A stretch of 64,000 nucleotides of DNA from Deuterostichococcus epilithicus. Lineage: Eukaryota > Chlorophyta > Trebouxiophyceae > Prasiolales > Stichococcaceae. The DNA is taken from positions 2,232,001-2,296,000 of the forward strand of contig JAVTLE010000008.1 of NCBI GenBank assembly GCA_033439295.1, given 5' to 3'. The notes beneath the pieces are model-generated. The model ran no database searches. It saw nothing but the letters and a program-made list of their open reading frames with translations, and was not told the DNA's origin. The position numbers were made by a program, and so were the translations under genes. This document shows, in pieces, positions 43,253 through 54,600 of this stretch (within the stretch, counting starts at the first letter, position 1; every line of letters starts with the position of its first letter).

Positions 43253-45396
43253 CTGCGCAGACATTCGGCGGCTGATGGTGCCGCTGTGGCGCCGGAAAAA
43301 GTACTGAATGACAAGCACCTGCGGCAGGAGGAAGAGGAGTGATGATAGGGTAGCATGGGCACCAAGCCCTGACGCCGCTATATCACGGAGTTGCCGCGAC
43401 GCTCGCTGCTGCTGCTGCTGCTGCTGATTCTGCGGCTGCTGCCGCTGCACTGCTGCCACCGCTGCCACTGTTGCGAATGTTGCGAACTTGCTGCTGTTGT
43501 TGCTGCTGCTGCTGCTGCCGCCGCTGTGGCTTGCCTGTTCAGCACGCTGCGGCCTAGGGCTGGCGCGCTCGCAGGTTTTCAGCAAGGAAGGTTCCATGAG
43601 CACTACTGGTTGGGGTGACCCCTACCTGCAGAAGGGAGGTGACCAGCAGTGCGGCCACCTCCGCCAGCGAGCAGTACAGCGTCCGCTGGTTGGTGCTCAG
43701 CTGCGCAGGAACGTTACATCTGCTGTCGATTCCAATTTCGGACACCAATTTTTGCTTTTCGCCAAGCATGCCTCAGTGGCCGCAGACATGCAACGGCAGC
43801 TGGGATGCCAGAATATAAGTGCACACGAACGAAGAGCCTCAACACGTGACATGCGAGTGACACAGGCCGGCTGACCGACAAAGCAAGGCAGGCAGCTGGG
43901 GGGCTCAAAGATCGGGTCCAGTCGCCGCACATTGGTCGCAAAGTGCCGGTCCAGTCGCTGGTGCATGGACCGTTGCTCCTGCTCCAGCACACGCAGCAGC
44001 TCCTGCGGATTTCGCAGATCTCACACCCCACGGCTTGCAGGGTCCAGGCTCCACGGCTTGCAGGGTCCAGACTCCACGGCTTGCAAGGTCGCGCAACCGC
44101 ATGGAGCAAGACACATGGCACAGGGCGCACAACGGCGGACGGAGCTGCAGCGACTGCCGGCCATTCCTCCGTGCACACACTGTCGCATCGCTGCCCGGCT
44201 GCGCGTCGTCGAGCTGACTGCGCTACTGGGCCGCGGGCGCACCTCCTGCCATGACTCAGCCGAAGCGCATCCAACTTCCACAACTTGAGTTCAAGTTTGA
44301 ACTTGGAGCGGTTGGTAGCAGAATAGCACCGACCTGGAGCCACATGACCTGCTCGCGGACTGGGTCCAGCTGCGACCGCAACTTTGCGCTGCCGCCCGCC
44401 GACAGCACCGCCGCCGCTGAATTGTCCCTGCGTGGTCACACATCGCGGTCTCAGGATGGCTGCTGCGGAAGCTAGACGGCCAGAACATGGCTGATGTCGC
44501 CACACCTCCGACCAAAACCACACCCTCCGACAAAGAACAGCGTGTGCTGGTCTGACATCTGAAGCGTGCGGCAGATCACAATCTAGCGATTTCTGCAAAA
44601 TTGGTGACAAGGCGCACCCCTCCTCGATGAGCGCCAGTTCCTGAACATCAACCAACAGCTGTCCCTCCCCGCGGTTGGTGAGACTGCGAACACAAGCGCA
44701 CTGGTCATGGTCAGCACCGCCTGGAAGCATGAGCCGGCTGGATGACACGAAGCGCCAGGTGCCAGCGCATGCGGGGCGACCCCAGGTGCCAGGGCATGCG
44801 GGGCAACCCCACGCATGGGGCCTCCGTGCAGCGGCGTCGGGGCAGAGGACCTCGTAACCGGATCGGCCAGCGGCTCACCACAGAGTGTAGCGTCCAAAGC
44901 CAGCTGCGGGCGCCGTGAGATTGGCGCGGCTGGGCAGCGAGCGCTGCTGCAGGATTTTGGCGCCAGTGGGGTCTGTGATGATGGCATCCAGCCAAGTGCC
45001 TGCCGCGCCGCCGCTGCCGCCGAATGCGCTGCCGGCGGCGGCGGGGTTTGTGATGCGCAGCGAGACCGAGAGCTGCAGAGGCTGTCCTTCCTCCACCAGT
45101 CCCGTCTGCGATCGAGGGCACTCCACCGAATGTTGCTCGTTTAGTATTGCAGGCTGTCTGTCTTCGGCGCCGCTGACGACGGCGCTTGGGTTGTCGCAAG
45201 TGAAAGGGAGGACATTTCCAAGCCTGGGCCAGTTTCGAGCAGGTGTGATTGAGATACGTCAGCGACTTACCGCGAGCAGCTCCGAGAAGACCTGCGAAAC
45301 GCACTGTTGGCTTTGCGGATGTACTGCGACCTTGGCGGCACGGCAGCTGCCACACAGCAGCAACAGCGTCAGCAGCAGCGGGTGCCAGCGCTGCAT
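43253..45396 (-). CDS. p24/TMED (emp24/GOLD) cargo receptor
   Basis: p24 proteins cycle between ER and Golgi as cargo receptors in COPI/COPII vesicles. The ATG at 45396 gives a signal peptide (QRWHPLLLTLLLLCGSCRA), then HPQSQQCVSQVFSELLA, with the first GOLD-domain Cys. After a GTAAGT donor, exon 2 (to about 44886) holds EGQPLQLSVSLRITNPAA, a Gly/Ala loop, LDAIITDPTGAKILQQRS and FGRYTLC; the Cys codon is split by the intron. Exon 3 (44677-44620) is LTNRGEGQLLVDVQELALIE. Exon 4 (about 44410-44340) is a coiled coil (SQLDPVREQVMWLQ). Exon 5 (about 44000-43920) is ELLRVLEQEQRSMHQRLDRH. Exon 6 (43709-43638) is LSTNQRTLYCSLAEVAALLV. The last recognised exon is LVIQYFFRRHSGTISRRMSA, with the transmembrane helix and the FF cytosolic signal. 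Phases match throughout. In most p24 proteins the chain ends a few residues later; here a tail seems to follow. Confidence 0.8.
43396..43530. repeat. (CTG)n-rich tract in a p24 intron
   Basis: Imperfect CTG/CCG triplets run through the intron between the last two p24 exons. On the minus strand they give a spurious poly-Gln frame (QQPQNQQQQQQQ). Confidence 0.7.
44027..44090. repeat. 22-23-bp minisatellite, about three copies
   Basis: The unit CCACGGCTTGCAGGGTCCAG recurs three times in a row with small changes, inside a p24 intron. Confidence 0.8.
44757..44815. repeat. 28-bp direct duplication in a p24 intron
   Basis: AGGTGCCAGCGCATGCGGGG and the following CGACCCC are repeated once as AGGTGCCAGGGCATGCGGGG plus CAACCCC, immediately adjacent. 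Confidence 0.75.
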
Positions 45397-46566
45397 CTGC
45401 TGTGCTCCGCAGGCCCCGTGGTGCCTGGAGGCGCCTCACAACACCGCGCCAGGCGCAGACATGGTAGCTGCGGACGTCATCGGCACTTGCTGCACCCGGC
45501 AGCCGCACGGCCAAGTCACTGAGACTATGTTCCGCAAGCTGCAGCCCGGATCAGGCCCACAAGCGAAACCCGCCGTCATCAACGTATGTAAGTGCGAGGG
45601 TTGTGCTGGCAGGCTTGTCTTGGAAAAAAGTGAACAAAGATCGATGCTGAACCTTGACCCGCTGAGGAATATGGCAAACCCAGTTTGCAGATGGCAAACC
45701 CATTTGCAGGTGGCCAAACGGACTCAGATGATTGCAGATTGCGCAGCCTGTCTGTTTACGGTTCCTCGCGAGCACTGCATATCGTGACAGCCAAAGTCAT
45801 GCGTACGTCACAACTTGAAGCAGACTCTCGGTGACCAGCGCAGCAATGTGTCCCTGTCGACAAGATCATAGCTCGTCGTGTTTGCGTTGTACGGTTCGCG
45901 AATTCCAGCCACCGTGAGTCTTTGACACCACCGACTACAGGGTGGCCTCGGCTCCTCGCTAAAACCCTGCCTTCTGGCGACTGGTGGAGTGGAGGCGGGT
46001 TCAGGGCGCTGGAGTGGTCATGCAAGACGGACGCATAGCTCTTTGTAAGATTGTCTATGCTGATCGTGATATCAAAGACCACGCCCATGCGGTCGCTGTT
46101 GATTGGCACCTACAGGGACAATCGCGGAGCCATTGCCCGCGGCATCGAGGCCGCTTCAGGACATTGTGCCGCTGAATAGCTGCCAGTGAGTATGTGCTGA
46201 AAGCTCTGCGCCGGTGCTGCTCTCCGCAGCCAGCTGCACCTGCAAGATGCACGATCTCTTGACGTGTTGAGTTGATGACATTATCTGTCAGACTGTCAGA
46301 CACGTCTTCGACCAGCTGTCTTGACCAAGTTCGCAACCTGCCAGCTGCCACATCCCGCCTGCCGCACTACCCAGCTGTTATAGACGGCCCTGTTGCCCCG
46401 GGGATCGCCCTCTGCAGACGGATAGACACATCTTCTGCGCCGATGCCAAGGCCGCTGCTGCAGAGATCTGCATAAAGCCCGGAAGCCCCCTATCCTGCCC
46501 AACCACGGGCGGGTGCTAATCCCGTATGGGAACGGTGGTCACTGGCAGCCTGATACATCCAGCAGT
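45397..46566. promoter_or_regulatory. Divergent region between p24 and O-acetylesterase genes
   Basis: This 1.17-kb interval lies between two start codons of secretory-pathway genes. A short direct repeat at about 45672-45720 (GCAGATGGCAAACCCA, then a decayed copy) is the only structure noticed. No coding sequence is recognised. Confidence 0.5.
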
Positions 46567-49500
46567 ATGATGGGGGGTGCAGGCCGGTCGCAGGCTGGCT
46601 GGGTAAGCTGCTGGTCGGCCGTTCTGTTGCTGCAGCTATGTGTGGCGGTCGCAGCCTCGGCCGGGTCTCGACCGGATTCCAGTAGAGTCCAGGTGGGCAA
46701 GACCGAAGACTTGCTTCTGCTCTCGGCGCCGTGTCACAGCCTGGCGTTTCCATGGTTGTATGGCGTCGCAGACGACAGGTGCACGCGGGCTTTATCATCA
46801 GTCATCCGCTGGGGGCCGGTAGCCCAGCGACGCCTGCTCTGGCTGATCCGTATGCGCAATGCGTGCATTGGTACAATGCTGCACCCAAGCGCTGATCGAG
46901 CAATGCTTCGCAGGCAGCAATTTTTGGTTGGGGTGGCCAAGGCACTCGGCGAGCATCGCAGTCGACCGGGCGGCAACTGCTGCAGGATGGCTCGGTCGGC
47001 TGCGAGCCTGGGTTCTTTCTGCAGTCCTCCGGCTGCCAGCAGTGCACCGACGGCAGGCTGCCCAGCAACTTCGGCATCTGCCCAGGTCAGCAGCACCTCT
47101 AGGCGCTGCCGCAGGGCATGAGCACGTGCACATCTGCAAGCATCCCTCGTAGACCGTGCATCGGCTTGTGTCTTTCGTGCATCGGCTTGTTCATTGCACA
47201 ACATCAATGATCGTGCACATATGTGGAAACTGACGACGCGGGCTGACTGACGCAGCTGCCGCAAATGCCCGCACGGCGGGGCAGGCCTCGCGTGGAATCC
47301 CTCCGCCAGACCAGCGGCCGTTTCTGCACAGCTTGTTCTCCAACAGAGTGGTGCTTGCACGCAACCGACGGGGTCTTGTGTTCGGCTACGCAACTCCCGG
47401 CACCAGCGTAACCGTGACTCTGCGGCGGCAGTCAACTGGCACGCAGGTGTGCATACCTCCATTGAGCGGTCGATTTTCCGTCGCGTGTAAATGGCTTCCT
47501 ACCTCAGGTACCGTGGGTCGCGAAAAATCTTGGGTAGGAAGATCCAGCCCGGACTTCACAAGTGCGCGACTCTGGCTGCCTGCAGATAAAGCAGGCGGTG
47601 GCGACGACCGACAGCAGTGGCCGCTGGAGCGTGCGCCTGGGGCTGCTCGGCAGCGGACTCGTGAGCAGTGGCCCGTTCACGTTGACGGCATCGCGACCTG
47701 GGTACACGCTCACCCGTCGGGATGTGCTGGTCGGCGAGGTGGGCGAACAGATCAGAGCGCATGTTGGCGCAGTTTGCAGCCTGCTGTTGACGGCCTTGCC
47801 ACGTGGCGAATCGCCTCTCCATACCCCGCCCTGTGCGTGACCTGTGAAGTCGCGTGCAAGCACTCTGCAGTGACAAACAGCGGGTGCTGCGCACCTGGCG
47901 CCTGGTGTCAGGCGCACTGAGCACCCGGGGAACCAACAGCGCAGCCGGGTCCAGCAGCCTATCTGCTGAGGCGGCGGGACCCCGCCACGCAGGTGTGGCT
48001 GGTCAGCGGCCAGTCCAACATGGTCTTTGCGCTGGGCGACATCATCACCGGCAGCGCCACCTTCAAGGCGCGGGCGCAAAGTGAGCTGAAGGCCGCCACA
48101 GACTCCAAAATCCGAACCTTCCAGGTGGGGAAGCAAGATCAGGAGATGCGGATAAGGGAGCCTCCCTGCCTGCGCGTGGCACATGCAACAAGATGCACGG
48201 CCGGCGGGTCGGCCATACCTTGCATTGCCTAGAGAGACATGGCTGCCGCCGTGCACTCGGCTGATCGGCAGCCGCCACTGATTGCTGCCCAGCAAGCTCT
48301 TTATTTTCTCTTTTTGATTGCGCACTGCAGGTGCCCCGCAACTTCAGCACGGCGGCGCAGACAAACGTGTACGGCTCATGGAATACAACCTCCCCCGGCG
48401 TCATGGAGCGCTTCTCTGCCATCGGCTACCTGCTGGCCAAGAAGCTGCGCTCCAAGATAAATGTGCGAGCGTGGTCTTTCGGAGCTCACACAAACTTGCA
48501 TTCAGGGCACGGCATCTGGGCGTTGCTGAATGTCAGATGATGGTTGCCTGCTGCCAATATTCACTGGCCAGCTGCGCGGGTTCCTTGATATCAGCCGGCT
48601 AGGCACAAGCCTACACATCATGCCAACAACCATGCTTCAGCTGGCAGCGAAAGCTGAACCAGCTTGCACTGCCATGCCGCACTTGGCACACCTGACGCGT
48701 GCGAAATGCTGTTGCACCGGCCTGCAAAGCCCCTCATACTGCAACCGCCTTCTTGCAGGTGCCCATTGGTATTCTGGAGAGCGACTTTGGCGGCACCTCC
48801 ATCACATCATGGCTGCCGCCTGAGACGCTGCAGGAGATTGGTGGCGTGCCACTGCAGGTGCGCCTGGAGATCGTTCACCTAACAACCCAGACCCCAGTGC
48901 CTTGGGACGTATGCTGCTGCTGGGTAACCCAGCTCCGTTCCGAAACAGCTCTTTGATAAATTGATCATGCCTGGAAAAGGGGAATTTCAGCGTTCATCCC
49001 TCCCGCAGGAGACGGACCCCACTCAGAACCTGTACAACGGGATGATCACCAACCTGGGCAAGGTGCGCATGCCTCCGTCCTGTCCTGTGCTGTGTAAATC
49101 CTTTCATCAGGATGCGGCTTGCGCAGCAGATGCATGAAAAGGCGGGGACCGGCGCCGCAGACACAGTTACCGCAACTCGAGCAACTCTTGTGTGTGCGCA
49201 GGACTTTGGGGGCTTTGACGTCAACGGCGTCGTGTGGTACCAGGGCGAGTCGGACGGTGGCCTCACTGCCAGCAACCCGCTGTACAGCATGTACCAGGTG
49301 GACGGTTGTTGGTTCGCTGCCGCTTGAGGCTGCCCCGTGAAGTTTCGACATGGTGCTCGCGGCTCCATGGGTTGGACTGCCATCAAGGCGATGTTCCTGA
49401 CTGTCTGTCAAGGCATGCTCCTTACTGCTGGCACGTTCGCCCATACAGGGGCTGCTGGAGGCGCTGCTGTCGACGTGGAGGACCACCTTCGGCTTCCCCA

Positions 49501-50997
49501 CGATGCCCTTCGTGATCGTGCAGCTCGCGGCGTTCATCCCCCGCTACGCCCAGAACAAGGACCCATTCCGGTCCAACCTGAACCACTGGCCGTTTGTGCG
49601 GGAAGCGCAGCGCCAGGTGCGCATCTCGCTGCGCGGCACGGCCGGCAACCCGCATCCGGTGGCACAGGCGGCTGCCTGTGCGCTTTGATGCCGCACTGCT
49701 GCAGCTTTCAACCACAAGAAGCCTTGTACACATCATACAGCCATGCAGTCCCAGATGCAGCATGCGCTGCAGCTGCAGCGCAGTAAGAGGCCATCATTGT
49801 CCGACTGTCAGCCAGTGCCTCACGACATCCGCACACCCTGCTGCAGGTGGCACTCACAGACCCCAATGCGTACCTGGCAACGGCTGTGGACGTTGGCAAC
49901 GACCACGTGAGTTGATGGCAACGTTTTGTGCACGCATGCTGCTGCAAGGTCGTGCGCCGCACTGGCTGTGGCATTCGATCCCGCCCATACATGATAGGCC
50001 CCCTGTTCAACGCAATTTGCTTGCTTTAAAGGAACGTGACTGGTAGAGGGAGTTGCACAGTGCTTCGAAGAGGCTAAACCATGCCTCAGACGTATCTGGC
50101 AGTGCCACAGTGCCAAGCGGTGCCTGCCAGTGCACCCCGGGAACATCTCGGATCACATGGATCACTCTTACGTGGTCTGTTGCAGGTCGTGCACCCTCCC
50201 AACAAGTTCGATGTGGCTCTCCGAGTAGCACGCCAAGTGTCCCACAACATCTACGGCTTCAGCGACATGCAGGGCGGCCCAACATACCGCAGTGCTGTCA
50301 GGTGATGGTCTGTCACCAGGGCACCAACGTCAAGCGTCGGCGAGCGTGATGTTGCCCCTCGACTTGCCTGCATCTCTAATGTGCACACAGACAACCGGTC
50401 TTGCTCCGAGCTCCGAGCTCGAGTTGATGCTCACACATGTCGGTGTGTTGGTCATGTGCAGGAATACGGGCGGCAGTGTGACGCTGAGCTTCGACGACAC
50501 CAGCAGCAAAATCGTTCTAGGCGTCAAGGACAACAGAACTGTGACCACCGTATCAAGGGTATCTGGTGCGCCGCCTTTCTATCCAGGAGTCGTTGTGCAA
50601 AGCCAGTCCTGGGCCAGACTACTGTGGCTATGTGCATCAGGCTTCCGGATTGTCGCCCCGCAGCCCACCCGCAGCACACGCTCAATTTCAGAGCTGAAAG
50701 TGGCAGTGCATGAGCCCGCTATATTTCGATACCAGCTCGGGCGCCTGCAAACATCCAACCACTGCTTCCTGCTGCGCAGGCACCGCGGCTACCTGCTTCC
50801 AGCTGAAAGACACCTCTGGTGCCTGGAGGAATGCCACGGCAGCGCTGCTGTCGGATAATCTGCGCATCAAAGTGGGCCCAGTGTCGGGGGTATCAGCGCC
50901 GTCTGGCGTGCGCTACGCTTGGTTTGACAGCTGGCCCAGGTGCAACGTGTACAGCAGCGCGCAGCTGCCGCTGGTGCCGTTTGCTGAGCCGCTGTAG
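46567..50997 (+). CDS. Sialate O-acetylesterase-like SGNH hydrolase, secreted
   Basis: This is a carbohydrate esterase of the SIAE/SASA type; in an alga the substrate is more likely an O-acetylated wall polysaccharide than sialic acid. The ATG at 46567 gives a signal peptide (WVSCWSAVLLLQLCVAVAAS). Exon 2 (46986-47091) is Cys-rich: GCEPGFFLQSSGCQQCTDGR. Exon 3 (from about 47255) gives PFLHSLFSNRVVLARNRRGL then VFGYATPGTSVTVTL, the beta-rich N-terminus of SIAE. Then DSSGRWSVRLGLLGSG (about 47600), TQVWLVSGQSNMVFALGDI (about 47980-48035) with the nucleophile Ser in SGQSNM, and GILESDFGGTSITSWLPPET (about 48768). Later blocks are DVNGVVWYQGESDGGL (about 49215-49265), TFGFPTMPFVIVQLAAF (49485 on) and VDVGNDHVVHPPNKFDVALR (49886-50222, split by an intron) with the catalytic His. 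The C-terminal exon ends AQLPLVPFAEPL and TGA at 50995-50997. The catalytic set looks complete. Confidence 0.9.
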
Positions 50998-51613
50998 GAG
51001 GATGGCTGGTGAAGGTAAACCACTGCAGCGTCGGCAGACGGCAGTCTTGTGTCAGCATCATGCTCGAGAGCAGCTTCTGGAACTTCAATGATTAGTGTGG
51101 GAGGCTCCCACTGGGAGCAGCGAGAGAACTCTCGGACGGTAGTGAGGGAGCTGTGGGGTCTGTGCGCTGCGGCGGCGCAATATCGCCACCGCCGGTAGAT
51201 ATGTTTGGCATTAGTGAATCTCGCATTATTCTAATTGCAATTGGAAGGTGTTCGATCTGCACGTTTTGTAGAGAATTTGAGTAGATTGTTGGGATTTAGG
51301 TGGTAGTAGGTGTGCGAATTTATCGATCCGTCCGCATCAGTGGACTGAGACAGAACCGTAGTCGAGAACACTTGAAATACTTCAAGCATTGGTTTTGAGG
51401 CTTTCGACACTTGAAATGGCTCGACACTCAATCGAAGGTATCAGTAAACCCTGAGATTTTTGCTCAACACTTATGCACTTCGCCCTGCACTAACGCCTTG
51501 GTAGTGCACGTGCGTGGTGCTGCTGAGTGGTACCTGAGTAGTACCACCATGCATCCAGAGGGCACAGGTGGATCCAAGTCCCTCGTGCCTGCGCACTCGG
51601 TCGCTCGATTCGA
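50998..51613. other. Convergent intergenic region
   Basis: It holds the 3' UTRs of the O-acetylesterase and of methyltransferase B. The part 51200-51460 is clearly AT-richer than the exons. No gene is seen. Confidence 0.55.
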
Positions 51614-54600
51614 TCAGGGCGTTAGCATGAACACATTGTTCATTGGTGACTGGAAGTGCGCCGTGATGTCTTCGAAGCCGCGGAAGTCAGCAGCGGCAGC
51701 CAACTCCCGTGCCTGCTCCTCCTGTAGTCAACATGATACCATCTTGCAGAGCCTGCAAACATCACACTACACCCCCCACCCCCCGCGCGCGCGTGCGCGC
51801 GCGCGAGCAGGGCGTACACAGCTCTGCAACTCGCAGGCAGGGCAGTGTCCGACTGTCTGCGGCTGAGAGGGTACCTACCTGGAAGCCGAGCGTGCCATAG
51901 CCCATGCCGCCCTCCTCACTCATGCCTGCGCAATATGTATGTGGCTTATGGTTTTTCCCTGCAGCGGACTAGAAAAAATCAAAGCAGCTACGAAAGGCGA
52001 CAATTCGAGACACGTGCTCGACGTCAATCTGCTAACGCTTCCAGAGCCGCACTGCTCTGCTTGCGTACTTTCAATCGATCTTTCTGGCGGCGGTGTTATG
52101 CTGAGCATAGCAGGTGCACGAGCAGGGTGCAACATGCCACAGGGCGGACATCGGCATGTCGGCAGGCCACAACCCATGGGGCTGGAATCCATCATGTCAA
52201 AAGTCACCTGACGGCAGGCAGCAGTGGCAGGAAAATCCGTAGAACATGGCACCCAACTCCGGCGCTTCGGCGATGTTGCGTGCTGGGGTCGGCAGCCCGC
52301 GAGGGTCATTGATGATGTAGCAGCCGGTGTCCTTGAGGGCCTGCGCCGGTGATGCGCATGACAGACGACACTGAGTGAAGCTAGTGCTCTGCACACCCGA
52401 ACCAATTGGGCAGGCTGTGTGACTGGAGAATCCGAACCCCAGTTGTTCAAGCTGCTACAAACAGCCCAAGCATGCAGCTAGCCTCGATGGATCTGAGGAA
52501 TTTGGTGTGCACTGCATGCCACACCGCCAGGTGCTCTGTTACATGAGCACAGCTCCACCGCATTGTGCCGTCTGCGGCTGTATTTACTCGACCTCCTGGG
52601 AAAATAAAGGGCCGCACCTTGCGGACGAGAGGCAGGACCTTGTCTGGGCGTGCCATGTCGTGAACCTGGGGTTGCGAGGGAACTGTCAGAAGTGATGCAG
52701 AAGACGCTTTGACATGGAAGGCTGGTCGGGCAACCCGATCAAATTCCGATCAGACCTCAAGAGACTCTGCAAAGGGAAGGGTATGGAAGGCCTGGGCTTG
52801 CCGCAGCGACCGAATGCATGGGCAACACTGCAAACTGCAAGCATCAAAGCCAACCTAAGCCTACTGCTGCAGAGCGAGGACCCCTCTATCACCGCATCAT
52901 GGGTGATGGCCAGCTCGTAGGTGGGGGCGTCAGGCAGGCCCTGCCCCGCCTCCAGTGGGTTGCGGAAGCTGATGTTCAGCCCCTCATACTCCGGCTCCCG
53001 CTTCCTGTGTGCGGCGTGCAGGAGCCGATTTGAACGAGAACCCTCCTGGCAGCCGCACACCACGCAGCCCGGCAATGTTGACCGAGCCCCGTGCAGATGT
53101 CGATGGAAGAGCTTTTTGCCGAGTCAACTCACACAGCGAGCATCACCAAGACGGGAGGCACACAGCTGATGCGGCACGGCCGTCGCGAATGTCAGAGCTC
53201 ACACGGGACAGGGAGAAGAGAGGCGGAGCAGAAGAAGAGGCAGACCGGGCATTGGCGGCATCCAGCGCCTTGGCCGAGATATCGTAGCCGGTGTACGTCG
53301 AGTTTGGGAACGCTCTTGCCAGCGTGAACAGCAGCTCGCCAGCCCTGTCCACCAGCAGATGATGCCAAGTCGATATAGTTGGAAGGTTCCATTCGCCATC
53401 ACATTCAAAGGGACACTATCAAGGCAGAGCATGTGCATGATTGCATGTAGGGTAGCGTGCTCATCACCATTAGTGCTGCGCTCCAAGGGATTATAGATGG
53501 CAGTAGGAGCAGCGCACATGTCCAGATTTGTGCATGGAATCTAGCAGCAAATTTACGAGGCCGCTGACAGCGTGAGCGTGTGCCTTGTCGGCTGCCGCTG
53601 CAAGCATGTTGCGAGAGATGCTCAGCGAATAGGTCATAGTATCAGATATCGCACCCACAGCCAACGTCGGCGACGGCGATGCCATCTTCCAGCTTGTCTT
53701 TCAGTCCCGGCACCGCGGCCAGGCGGTCGGCCACGAAATGACGCACCCACACACCCAGCGCCCTGTATGTACGGGTTTGCCACGCCATCAGAGGCAGAGT
53801 CCTGACGACGCATCAATCGATGTGTGTGCGACTAGGCAGCACACGGCAGCACAGCTTTGATGACGAATTCTGCATGCGGGTCTCCACAGCAGCAATGTCT
53901 TTGAAAGAGCTGATCCTGAGCTGAAAGCAGCACAGCCGGCAGTTGGTCGCAACGAGCATCCAAGACTGGGGCGCAATGGCAGGAAATCGGATACCAGGGA
54001 CACACCGGCAGGTCGCGCAGACAAATGCCTGGTCGCCCATGGCATCATATGTGAAGCCCCGCCCGGTGCGGAACGCCTCCTGCATCTTGCCCTTGCCGGC
54101 CATAATTTCTGGAATGAAGGCAAAGAACCCTGCAGAGCAGCACATGAAGTCATGCAACTGATGGCAACTGTGAGGCACACACTTGCATGCGAACTTCTCT
54201 TGCTGGACGTGCTGCCAGCGAACCGCGCATTGCTGTATGGATAGCACAACGACACTGGACAGTCGCTCTATGGAGCAACCAAACATTACTTCAAATACAT
54301 AGGATTGCTTGGCGGCTCAGAGCAGGTGCCAGAAGCGCCACGCACCACAGATCACGACCGCCCGCCGCCGGCCCACCTCCCATGAAGAATGGTGATGCAT
54401 CGGGTCCGTGCTCGTTGGCCAGCAGCCCCTCCTGCGCCTCGTTGAGCCAGAAAGCGTCCGCCTCCGCATTCGTAGACACAGACCCGGCACATGCCTGCGG
54501 CAGTTTAAGCGGCGCCGGCGTCAGCAGGTGCAGTGAGCCTATTGGGGTCTCATCTTTGTCGGGTGCCAGCGGCGCATCGGAGGCAATCAACGAACGGTTT

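Noticed and set aside
43391-43618. Poly-Leu/poly-Gln frames at 43.4-43.6 kb
   Set aside because: They come from an intronic CTG repeat, not from coding sequence.
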